64,000 nt of DNA, from NCBI GenBank assembly GCA_003116875.1, contig BCKT01000011.1, positions 744,001-808,000 of the forward strand. Direction: 5' to 3'. The notes beneath the pieces were generated by a model. It searched no databases. It saw only the letters and a list, made by a program, of their open reading frames with translations, and was not told where the DNA came from. Position numbers and translations under genes: made by a program. Within the stretch, counting starts at the first letter, position 1. Every line of letters begins with the position of its first letter. Positions 10,831-20,658 of this stretch are shown here, one piece after another. This DNA is from Takashimella koratensis. Lineage: Eukaryota; Basidiomycota; Tremellomycetes; Trichosporonales; Tetragoniomycetaceae.

Positions 10831-11814
10831 ATGGATTCGCTCGATTCGCTGGTTTGTTGGACATGTTCGACTTTGATCGATTCAACGCCCTCCGTTTCCG
10901 AGTTTACCCCGTCTGACGCCGAAGCGATCTACGACTGGCCGTCTCTAGTCACCAAACTCAGTGATGGCCGGCATATGCTGACATGTTTCGAGAACGACGC
11001 CGAGTATTTACGCCTCTTGACCCAGATCGAGATGCACTTCACCCAGCTCTTCAAAAGTATCGAGATCGCCAACCTCCTTCCTGTGCGAACCTCACCCAAA
11101 GTCGACATGTTCGCTTTCGTGTCGAGAAACAAGGAGAACGCTGTCTCGGCCTTGAGGAAGAGCAGGAGCTATGATTCCCTCAACTACGGCGAGTTCTTCG
11201 CTGCAGCCGCAAGGGTGTGCAGTGCTCTCGAGTGGGGATATACAGAGCTCACAAAGCATACGCTTGAATCGAACGCGTTTCTCGAAGAGATACTGCCGAG
11301 GAGGACAGGAGAGGAAAGCGGAAACTCGGAGGCTAGAGTTTGTCGACATGCGTTCCGGAGGTGCACCCTTTGCTTTTGCTTATTCTGTGCGAACAAACCC
11401 TTACGCCATGGGTTGAACGATTCAGAGGATCTGTCGACGCCGTTGTCGAGCCCGCCTAATCCCTCTTCACCAACATTCGAGGCAGTATCAAGCTCGTTAA
11501 CGCATGATCAATGTCACGTATCCTCAAAAGACATTGAGAACAAACTTCGGACAGCATTCGAGGTGACTCGACATGAACTTTCGGCCGAGACCCGGTTCAC
11601 AGACTGGTGTACGCTTCTGGGACAGTGTGAGTGTGGAGAAAACATACAAGTCGGACCGGGAATACACGCGGTGGGTCTCGAAGAGGGACAAGAGCGGGAA
11701 CATAGGATGCAGCGAGATGGGGAAGAGAGGGGGAAAGAACGAAGGGGAGAAGGTACAGGCGCGACTATCCCGTGGGGTGATTGGGTAGCCGAAGCTTTGC
11801 CTGGGACTGAGTGA
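10831..11814 (+). CDS. Hypothetical protein, orphan
   Basis: A single open frame of 327 codons, starting MDSLDSLVCWTCSTLIDS. I do not recognise the family. The first 170 residues look like a folded, mostly helical region (FENDAEYLRLLTQIEMHFTQ, NYGEFFAAAARVCSALEWGY). A Cys-rich stretch follows (CRHAFRRCTLCFCLFCANK), then a low-complexity Ser/Pro segment and a highly charged Glu/Arg tail. Upstream, 10730-10876, another frame also looks protein-like, so the true model may start earlier with a splice, or the locus may carry an old frameshift. No strong promoter is evident and the surroundings are gene-poor and repeat-bearing. It could be a young, lineage-specific gene or a decaying one. Confidence 0.4.
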   Translation: MDSLDSLVCWTCSTLIDSTPSVSEFTPSDAEAIYDWPSLVTKLSDGRHMLTCFENDAEYLRLLTQIEMHFTQLFKSIEIANLLPVRTSPKVDMFAFVSRNKENAVSALRKSRSYDSLNYGEFFAAAARVCSALEWGYTELTKHTLESNAFLEEILPRRTGEESGNSEARVCRHAFRRCTLCFCLFCANKPLRHGLNDSEDLSTPLSSPPNPSSPTFEAVSSSLTHDQCHVSSKDIENKLRTAFEVTRHELSAETRFTDWCTLLGQCECGENIQVGPGIHAVGLEEGQEREHRMQRDGEERGKERRGEGTGATIPWGDWVAEALPGTE

Positions 11815-13937
11815 GAGGATAGCCAACAGCCAGTACACACAGCTCCGACGTGAAGGTAGACACGGGATGATGCAAGATGTCAAAGTCACACCGCCTTGTA
11901 TCGCATACGAAGCATGGTATGCCTCGCCAAAAGCATGCTCGGTCTCCATCTCGGGCCCGATGACACGCACATCAAACGCCACCAGTACTATGTACACAGC
12001 TACACAGCAACACAGCAACGCAGCAACACTGCCACTCGCCGACGACTACTCGGTGAGAAAGTGGAACGTGTTGCTATATTTAGTCATTCATGCGCAATGA
12101 GTGGGTAAGATGAGCAAATGAGCTAAGACTGTAGTCTTAATCATGGACGGGTATAGTTGATGCAAGGGGGAAGCTAGCGCAAAAGGCGTTGACGATCGGG
12201 TTGCGCCAACGAGGGAACGGGTAGGACGCGGTGGGACGGGGTGGGACGGGGTGGGACGATCGGAACTGGGGAAGTGACGATGGGAAGGTGGGTGGTGCGC
12301 TAGATCAAGCGAGGATGGATCAGACGCGCTTGATGGGCGGGCGTGTTGCGATAGAGATGACGAGTGTACATAATCGCACTACAAGTGACGCGTTGTCGGG
12401 CCAAACATGAATCGCCGTCGGTCATTTATCACTGGCCGCTTGCTTGGTGGGAACAGGTCCAATCTCGGTTGATTTGATTCGGGTGCGCGCAGTTTGAACC
12501 CCGAGACGGTTTGCGGTGAGAGGCGAGAGGTAAGAGGTCAGAGAGCTGAGAGTGGAAGAGAGGGGAGGAACAGGGCATGGTTAGGGTATTGAACCATCTA
12601 GCGTCGGAGCCAACAGTTAGCGGAAACCGATATTGCATGCATCCTGTCTGTTCTGGCCTGTATGTACTCTCCCCTGCTCGGGTCCCAGTGTTCACGTACC
12701 CCGCCCCCGGCCGATTAATTTCAGCGTCCACGTATGTCTTGGCGATCTAATTCTTACCACAGGGCCAGGTACTGTCTACGAGTCGGGTGGAGGTCAGGCG
12801 AGCAGAGAGGGAGGGGAAGGAGAGGGAGAGGGAGAGGGAGAGGAGAGACGGCTGATTGTCTCGGTTCATCTGGAACGGGGAACGGGGGAACGGGTACGGT
12901 CTGTGGGATCTACCGGTAGGGAAATGGAAGAATCTGATGGATCTGGACACGACTGTGACTGCGGCGACAGGTGACAAGGGAGGTGGGAGAGGGAGAGGGA
13001 GGGGAGGAAGAGAGAGAGGTTGGAGATGGAAGTTGAAGATGGACCTGGACCTGGACTGCGTCATGCTCGTGCATCCTGAGTCAATATCCAGGCAGTCCCC
13101 GTGCTCGTCCCAGGGCACGACCCGTGCCTGGATCAACTACGCAGCCGAAAAGTAAGCGAGTGCGGGTGAGGGTGAGGGTAAATTTGAACCAGGTCCCTAA
13201 ACAGCATCGAGTTTAACCAACCTACTGTTACTTGTACCAAACCGAGCTCGACGTCGACTCGTTCTCAGAGTCAGCGAGCGGACCGGTGGCCTACGGGGCC
13301 GAGGGCCGGTAGGACCGGACGGAGAAGTGGACCAACGGATCCGTGGATGAATGGCCGAGAGCAGTGCATGTGGAAATGAGATGGGTTCTATTCAGAGCCC
13401 GTACGCCAGGGGAGAGGGGAGGGCGCAGTTAGAGATCTGGCTAGTCAGCAAGATGAGAGAGGATGAAAGGATGCATTCAGCATCAACGTTGGCTGTCACG
13501 CCATGGCCCTGGGTCTCTGCTGCCTGCTACCTGTTGCCTGTTGCCTGCTGGGATTCAAATGCACTCCGACCACCTCTCTCTCTTTCTCTCTCTCTGTTTC
13601 CCACCACACAACTCGACCCACCACCACCCCGCCCTGCTCTAGTCTCATCCAACCCTCGACTGCGCCAATCCAGACCCTCTCGACGCCGGCCACTTCCACA
13701 ACGAGTAGTCTCACACTCCCCATCCATCCACCCCCTCCCCCCTCCTCTCCCCGCCCCCACCTCCAACCCCCTCCCACCACTCCGCCCTGCAGACAACTGC
13801 GGCGATATGATCCAGACCCCGGCTTGACATTCGACATCGACACTAGGACAATTGCCGATCCGCGTCAAAACTCAAACTTGGGCTACATTTAAACAAAAAC
13901 CTCAACACCGCCCCTCGGTAACCTAATCCTCCAACCC

Positions 13938-13975
<38 letters not shown>

Positions 13976-14125
13976 ACCTACCTCGACTTTTCATCTTCAC
14001 TCACCACCTCACCGCGTTCTTTGCGCCCCGGCTTACCTCGACCTCGCTCTCGCATCGCGACCGGCCGGCGCTCGGGGCACTCTCTTCTCTTGCCACCCAC
14101 CCTTACTCCCTCTTCCCACCCCGCA
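11815..14125. other. Gene-poor interval with simple repeats
   Basis: About 2.3 kb with no gene I can support. It holds a tandem GGTGGGACGGG-type repeat (three copies, about 12230-12260), purine-rich runs around 12805-12850 and 12975-13015, a short gagggt series near 13165, CT-rich sequence from about 13560, and a 37-nt C run. The ORFs here are low-complexity shadows of these runs. The last 500 bp are probably the promoter and leader of the gene at 14126. Confidence 0.6.
13939..13975 (+). repeat. Poly-C run, 37 nt
   Basis: An uninterrupted run of 37 C about 150 bp upstream of the start at 14126, inside a long C/T-rich leader. It is the longest homopolymer in the window. Confidence 0.9.
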
Positions 14126-17100
14126 ATGTTTCGATTCAACGGGCAAATCGCGCACGCGTTCTTCGAAGCTCAACGCAAACCCGTGACCGACATCAACCTC
14201 GTCCGTCGCAATTTCTTCCGCTTCGCTATCATCTGCGTCTTTGCTACCGTCTGCCTCCTCGTCTCCGTCGCCTCCCTCATCGTCCGCATCAAACGCGGCG
14301 GACTCGGCACTTCTCAACTTCGCAGCCGCACTTCCTCTAGTATACCCTTGCTCATCGCCATCTGCCTCAGCGGGCTACTCGTATTCAACAATGCACTCGG
14401 AGCTATCGCCATCCGCGCGTTCAAGAGGCTGCCAAAGGGAGTGTACACGTTTTGCCACGTCGCCAACGCGCTGGGAGCGTTGGTCGGTAGCGCTGTCGTC
14501 CTCATGACTCTCATCTTCGCCGCAAGCCTGTCCAAGCTCAAGGCAGACCACGAACCGACCTCGCTCCTCGTGGGAATGGCGATGCTCAATTTGCTCGTTC
14601 AGGTGGGTGATTTTTCTCTTTTTTTGCTTTGAGATCAGAGTGCGTGGCTGTGCCCGTGCGCAAGTGGCGTCCTTGGCCACACCACGTTGTGGCGTTTGGT
14701 CGCACGACACTGTCCGTAGATCCCCGTCCTCGCTGCCTGCTGCGCCTATGACCCATCCACTGACAACGTCACAGATCATGCTCGTTGGCGCCATTTTATT
14801 CATCTCATATGACTCGACCGTATTCATGGGCGCACGCCTGTCCAAGCTCGCCATCTTCGTCCTCGCCACCATCCAAGTTCTCCTGGGTATCGCTCTGATC
14901 ATCGACAATTGGGCGCCGCCACACGTCTACACCATCCTCCCTCTCTTCCAGCAACTCACCGGCGCGTTCCTTATCACCCTTTCAGTCACCGCGATCACTC
15001 TGTGCGCGTGTGTTCGAGAAAAGTACGCGACCAACCACCTCGTCACCAGCCTGATTCGAGGCCACTTCATCCAGGCCGTCATCTACGAGGTTGGAAGTAT
15101 CGTCGTCTTCAGCGTCACGCTATACGAGCAAGCCTTGTGGAACGTCTCCGACTCAACCAATGTCATCCTCATCGGTATCTCTCTCGGCACCGCCGCGTTT
15201 TGCGGAATGCTCGTCGGTATCCTCCAACGAGTTCCCAAGTCCGACCTTCGAGTGGAGAAGATGGACCTGTTTGCGTTGTCGGTCAAGCAAAGGAAAGAGT
15301 TTGCGGACAAGATCACTGCGAACAAGCGGATCGGCGAGCCCGACGGGACTCACGCGATGGGGCTGATGGCCGGGTACTCTAAATGGAAGGGCGACAATAT
15401 CTCGTGTCAGGTGCTGCGGGTGTATAGACGGGAAGTGGTCGTTGCGGCGCCAGGGCAGCAGCAGCGGATAGATACGGCGCCGCCTGCGGGTCCCGACCCA
15501 AAGGTGAAAGCTGGCAAAGGTCGCAACAGCACGGAGAAGAATGGCGCCGGCAAAGGTGTCGCTGCCGCGGCCACTCGAGGTGGTAAATCTGCCGCTGCCT
15601 CTCCTAATCGTGGTGGACTCCGAGGCGCGTTCAAGGCACTCCGTCGCGAATCGGTCGCAATGTACGACAACATCAAAGCCTGGCAGGCTCTCGACGAGGA
15701 GAATTGGATCTTCGAAGACGGTGTTGATGTGATCACTCTCAAGGACACGTCGAACGCGACTGCGGGACCGGCAAAGAGCAAGCCTCGGCGACGGGACAAG
15801 AAGCTCATGAAAAAGCTCGCGGCGGGCGGACCGTTGACACCGGCTCAAGCGCAAGCGCTCGCCCAGGCCCAGGCCCAGGGATCGTCGAGCAAGTTTGAGG
15901 ACGAAGCGGAGCCAGAGGAAGAAGAGGTTCCCGTGGATGTTGGACTGCCCGAACCCGAGTTCCGCAAGATGCTCGAGTCGACAGAAGCACTTATCCTTCT
16001 CACTTGTATCGAGCGGTTCGACCTGACGAGCGAGATCCCGGGTCGGTTCGGGCGGTGGTTGCGCAGCTGGTTCGGTAAGGATTCACGGACCCGACTACTC
16101 TGCGTCCGCCTCGGTCTCGTCGGTACTCACTGGCCTTTCCGTCCCGCGATTTTCCGTTGCTCCAAGACCCGTAAACCCGTGGCACGTAACGCCGCAATCC
16201 TCCGTTCCCTCACGGAATGGAACGACGGTCTCCTCCCTTCCGAGCGATTCTCGTTCCTCCTCGCCCCACACTACACGGACGACAACGTCTCTCGCCGAGC
16301 TGTCCAGCCATCAGGTTGGCGCGCAATGTCTCTCCCTCCAACCCACATCCTCGACCTCCGCCCTTACTCCAACCTCGATATCAAGGGATTCCTCAAAGCC
16401 ATCAAGTACCGCGACCAAGCAAAGGCCTTTGAGCGCGCTGGGGGGCAAGTGGTAGTCTCGGACAAGTTTGAGGAGAAGGAGTATATGGAAGCGTACGGGT
16501 TGTGGAAGAGTGTAGCGCAGAAGAGATCGGATGATGGAAGGACATCGAATTTGGCGGAACCGGATCCGGCACTGTTCCAGACTCTAGGGGACGGGGTGGT
16601 GAATGAAGGGAAGACGTGGTCGTTGCTCTTCCTCAAGGTCAAGGCGGCGGCGGCAGCGGCAGCGGTGAGCGCGGTCGAGGGAGAGGGCGATGGGACGAGC
16701 ACGCCAACGACCCTTGCCACGCCTGCGACTGGTATGACAGTCACCTTCACCGACCCCTTTGCCCCCTCCGCATCCGCTGGCACCTCTTCGACCGCTCTCA
16801 TCCCTGCCGTTGCCCTACCCAGCCCTGACCCATCCACCCTCGCGCCTCCCACCCCCACTCTCATCCCATCCCTCCCTACGCCTACGCCTACCCCTACCCC
16901 TACCCCTACCGCCCCACTTACCGGCGACAAGACGCTCGCATCCTGCGTTCTCGTTCGACTAGGGGATACAATCACCTCTGATATTCAAGGTCTCGATTAC
17001 GCCGACGGTCATAAATTCAAGGCATACTTTGTCATGATGCAAGCGACGATCGAACTGGCTTTGAAGGAAGGAATCAGTTTTGTTGAATTTGGACCATCGA

Positions 17101-17219
17101 CCGCAAAGGCAAAGATGGATATTGGGAGTAGTAGTATCAAGATGACGGGGGCACTTCATATTCGAAACAAGGCTTTGTCGTTGGTCGTTAGGCTCGCGGC
17201 GAAGAATGTGGATATCTAA
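14126..17219 (+). CDS. Multi-spanning membrane protein fused to a FemAB/GNAT-like acyltransferase domain
   Basis: Two exons (14126-14602 and 14775-17219) give 973 residues. Residues about 30-310 hold seven or eight hydrophobic helices (FAIICVFATVCLLVSVASLIV, IPLLIAICLSGLLVFNNALGAI, LAIFVLATIQVLLGIALII and others). A long charged linker follows, with Ala/Gly/Lys-rich and AQAQAQAQ stretches, to about residue 550. The C-terminal 420 residues look like a GNAT-fold FemAB-like protein: ILDLRPYSNLDIKGFLKAI...YRDQAKAFERAGG, then a Pro/Thr-rich insert, then FKAYFVMMQATIELALKEGISFVEFGPSTAKAKMDIG, the usual closing pattern of that fold. An acyl or aminoacyl transfer to a membrane-proximal substrate is my inference. 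An upstream in-frame ATG (14021) exists; I prefer 14126 because the extension is basic and unlike the body. Confidence 0.75.
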
Positions 17220-18209
17220 ATGGGTCGCGGATCTGTCGGCCGCTCGAGGTGCGTCTCGTCTCGAACATTGTCGATCTTCGCCTGGACTCGTCTCGAACTT
17301 GATCAATCCTCGTTAGTCTCGTCACTTTCTTCGATCATCTCGTCTCTGTTCACGATCCAAGCTTCCACAAACGTTTCCCTGTTCTCGACCCACTCGACCG
17401 CCTCGACCGCCTCCAAGACCCTCACGACGAATACGAACCGTATCACGACCTACGTCCACCCCAGCAGTCCAATTTCTCCTCGCCCCCTTCCTTTCCTCTT
17501 CCCTCTTCCCTCTCCCTTCTTTCCTTTTGAAAGTCACTTCCATCGTCCCCTTCCCACGCCATACGGGCACCTTTTAATCATACATCTTCTGTTTTTTTGT
17601 TCTCTTACATCCCATACGCAAGACTGTGCCCTCTTGCCCATCCCTCCCTCTCCCCCTCCCCCTCCCCCTCCCCCTCTCGTTCACCCTGGTTCACCATTCA
17701 TTGGACCCTTCGGTCCCTTGTGTCTCTGTTGTAACTTTGTGTACGTACTCATGTAGGTCAAAGAAGAAATGTAGATATCAATTTGCATGGGCTTTTTTTT
17801 TGGTGAAATAGAACATAAGCGAGATTGGGAGATTGGGATGGAAGGGCCACGAACCGAGAGAGTCGGAGCCGTCGTCAGTCGTCAATCGAGGGGATCTGTG
17901 TCAACGACTCCATAGTTACTCTGTCCTAACAATTCGCCAAGTCAACAAAACCCAAACTTGCCTCAGCTGTCACTCGTACGCTCTTCTGCGCGCCGCTCTC
18001 CAAACCTCCTCGATGATCCCACCCAACCCCCTGTCAACTCGTCCAAAACTCCAACCGCCTCATTCGATCCGAATTGTTAATTATCCGCCCAAGTCTTTAT
18101 CTCTTGTATTTTTTCTTCTTTCTCTTCCTATTGTTTATGCATCCCCATCGCATCTACTACACTCAAGCCTAAGCCTGGACCTAAGCCTGAGGGACTACGA
18201 AGCGAGAAC
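17220..18209. other. Intergenic, convergent 3' flanks
   Basis: About 990 bp between the stop of the acyltransferase fusion and the stop of QCR7. It is C/T-rich, with a ctcccc tandem run at about 17637-17675. I see no supported gene. Confidence 0.5.
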
Positions 18210-19642
18210 CTATCGCTTACGGGAGACCTCGATGGTGTCCCACTCGGCGCGCTCCTTGTTCTCCTTGTCGACCTCCTCGATGAGCGGGGTGAGGTAACGA
18301 ACGTCCTGGCGAAAGTGTCAGTCCCTGCCTTGTACAAGAAGCGAATACGAGACGGAGAAGGGTGGTGGAAAGGACGAGAGGAGAGGGCATGAGGAAAGTG
18401 GAAATGGTAGAGGATTACACAAGTCATAACAAGAAAAGAGATCCAAAACTTACGTCCTCGGGCTTGACCCACTGGTCCTTGGGGAGGTTCTTGTGGAGGA
18501 TAGATTGCTGGAACGCGACGCGGATACGGAACGCGCGGTCGTACGCTTCCCTTGGGGGCAAGCGAGAGAGGGCCTGTACACGCCGATCAAACGAAGCGAG
18601 GGAGGCGTACGACGAGAATGATGTGTCCGAGTGGAGAGGAACAAATGATGAAGGAAGAGTCAAGGAGCATGTCGTCAGCGTCTGTACACCTCTTCTTTAC
18701 ACAGTCTTTGCCCAGCACGTCTCGAGTTCTTCACTGCTACCTCCCCTGCCCATCGATCCAGGGACGGCAAGCGTCCCGCGTCGTGCCATGTCCACACGAC
18801 GAGGCAGTCTCGCCTCCTAGCCTCCTATCCTCCTCTGATTCCCGGTCTTCACTGCTCCCCTATTCGCCTCCGGCGACCCCGCCAAAACATCTCCATCCGC
18901 CCTAATCATCATGCTTCACCCCTCATCCCGAACCTCGCCGATCGACGATGGCCCCCGTCTCCCATCCTCGGATCGAGATACCGCTTTATCCTTGACTTTT
19001 TGGCGTGATACGGATTCGATCACCCCCACCTCCATCCGATCTCAAGCCAACCCCTTCGAACAGCATTTCATCATCTCGTCTCGCTCACACACGCTCCCAA
19101 TCTCGACACAACACGCGGTTCCTTGTCTCGCGCCTCGCTTATATCTCATCATATCCACCATAGGCATCGTTTCTCGCTGTCTCCTTGTCTCCTTGTCTCG
19201 CCGTCTCGGTCTCTAGCCTCTGATCTCCAACTTCTGACCCCTGATCTCTAACCTCTGACCTCGACCCCTGGACTCACCTTCTTCACGTCCTCCCTCTCCT
19301 CAACAATCAAGTCATCGTACTTGAGTCCGTGGGCACGGTGACCCGTCAACCCGGCATAGGCGTTGGCGATCGGTCGAAGGGCGTTGTAAAGCCCGCCCGA
19401 GTAAGTTTTGATAGTGCTCGCGAGGCTAAGCGAGGGATGTCAGTCCATGCCAAGGGGAGTCAAGGATGAGGAGGAGGACAAGAAGTCAAGCGGGAAGATT
19501 TGGATATAAGAGGCAAGGGAGGTAGAGGAGATCGGGATCGACGCGAGAGAGAGAGAGGGGGAACGGGATGTGGATCAGGCGAGGAAGGGGAAGAGAGAAA
19601 TACGCACGAGAAGCCGAGAGCGGGACCGACGGTGAGAACCAT
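18210..19642 (-). CDS. QCR7: Cytochrome bc1 complex subunit 7 (14 kDa)
   Basis: Four exons: 19642 to about 19609 (MVLTVGPALGFS), the next ending at 19278 (SLASTIKTYSGGLYNALRPIANAYAGLTGHRAHGLKYDDLIVEEREDVKK), 18573-18454 (ALSRLPPREAYDRAFRIRVAFQQSILHKNLPKDQWVKPED) and 18305-18210 (DVRYLTPLIEEVDKENKERAEWDTIEVSRKR). The total is about 130 residues, normal for UQCRB/Qcr7. The RLP-x-YDR-x-FR and LPK-x-QW pattern is diagnostic. The subunit sits on the matrix side of complex III next to cytochrome b. The intron 18574-19277 is 704 nt, far longer than others here. Upstream, at 19923-19940, lies the tandem AACGCCG element also found at ATP1 and ATP2. Confidence 0.92.
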
Positions 19643-20658
19643 GGTGACTGACTAGTGAGGGATGAGTCAAGGTGCAAGGTGCAGGATGGAGATGGAGTCA
19701 ACGACGACTATGATCCAGGCAACGACGACGTTCAAACAGCGGACAGCGGATCAGGTTTATTCATAATCTCGCGAAAAGGTATTTTTGTAATCATCGGAAC
19801 AAATCGCAATTAGACGGGTCGTAATAGGTTTTTGTAATCAGATGGCGCAGGAGCAAATCCCGACAGTCTCATAGGCTGACAAGCCAAGGGAAAGGGCGGG
19901 GAGAGGAAGGAAAGAGGGGAAGCGGCGTTTTCGGCGTTTTCCAAAGTGAGTGAAGGTAGGAGTGGGAAGGAGGGTTTGTGGCGGTGGACTCAGAAGGGAG
20001 GGAGGAGGAGGAGGAGGGGTGTGGCGATTCTTGTGGCAGAGAGTTCAGTCGAGGCGACCACCGAAGGGGGGGGGAGGCGAGGCGAGGCGAGGGGAAAGAG
20101 AGTGAAGATATGACGAGGGGGCTAGGAAATTCTAGAGAAGTACGCGGATGACGATGATGAGGACCATAGTGATGAGGCACCAGATCACCCGGGGGGTTAG
20201 GGGGCCAAAAAGTTATGCAGTCCATGTCTATCTATGAGCACTCGGACTGCCCGCTTGCCTCGTCCGCACGCTCGTCCTTTCCCTCAGCTGTCGTATTGTC
20301 CTTTACCCTTTACCCACCAAGGAGGAGTGACCGCAGTCAGCCAGAGTAGAGAGAGCTCTCCTTTCTTCCACCCTCCTCTGTGTATATAGCTCCGCTGACG
20401 GGGCTTACGGTGCGTACATATGTACTTGAATATGCCAGTGATCTCTCGTCTCTTAGCTCTCTCTCTCTCTCTCTCTCCCTCTAGCTCTCTCTCCCTCTCT
20501 CCCTCTCCCCTCTCTCCCTCTCTCCCTACCGCTACTTCTCAGTCTTCACCTCACCCTTTCCCCTCGCTCACCACCACACTACTGCTTCACACACTATCAC
20601 TCTACTTATCCTTCGGTTGGTTTGCTAGATCTACCCCCTCTCTCCTGAATCAAACAAC
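19643..20658. promoter_or_regulatory. Divergent intergenic region of QCR7 and the unknown gene at 20659
   Basis: About 1 kb between two divergent start codons. It holds the tandem AACGCCG element (19923-19940), purine-rich sequence to about 20110 and a CT microsatellite at about 20457-20525 near the right-hand gene. ORFs inside it are low-complexity. Confidence 0.6.
19923..19940 (-). promoter_or_regulatory. Tandem AACGCCG element upstream of QCR7
   Basis: On the QCR7 strand it reads AAAACGCCGAAAACGCCG: two AACGCCG boxes 9 bp apart, about 280 bp upstream of the QCR7 start. The same double box lies in the ATP2 and ATP1 promoters. Confidence 0.55.

Noticed and set aside
12200..13900. Several 90-160 codon ORFs on both strands in the gene-poor interval
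   Set aside because: They follow GA- or CT-rich runs and have no start context, splice pattern or domain; they are low-complexity artefacts.
18905..19075. ATGATGA words on the QCR7 strand as C boxes of an intronic snoRNA
   Set aside because: No CTGA D box lies at the right distance and no terminal stem is visible.
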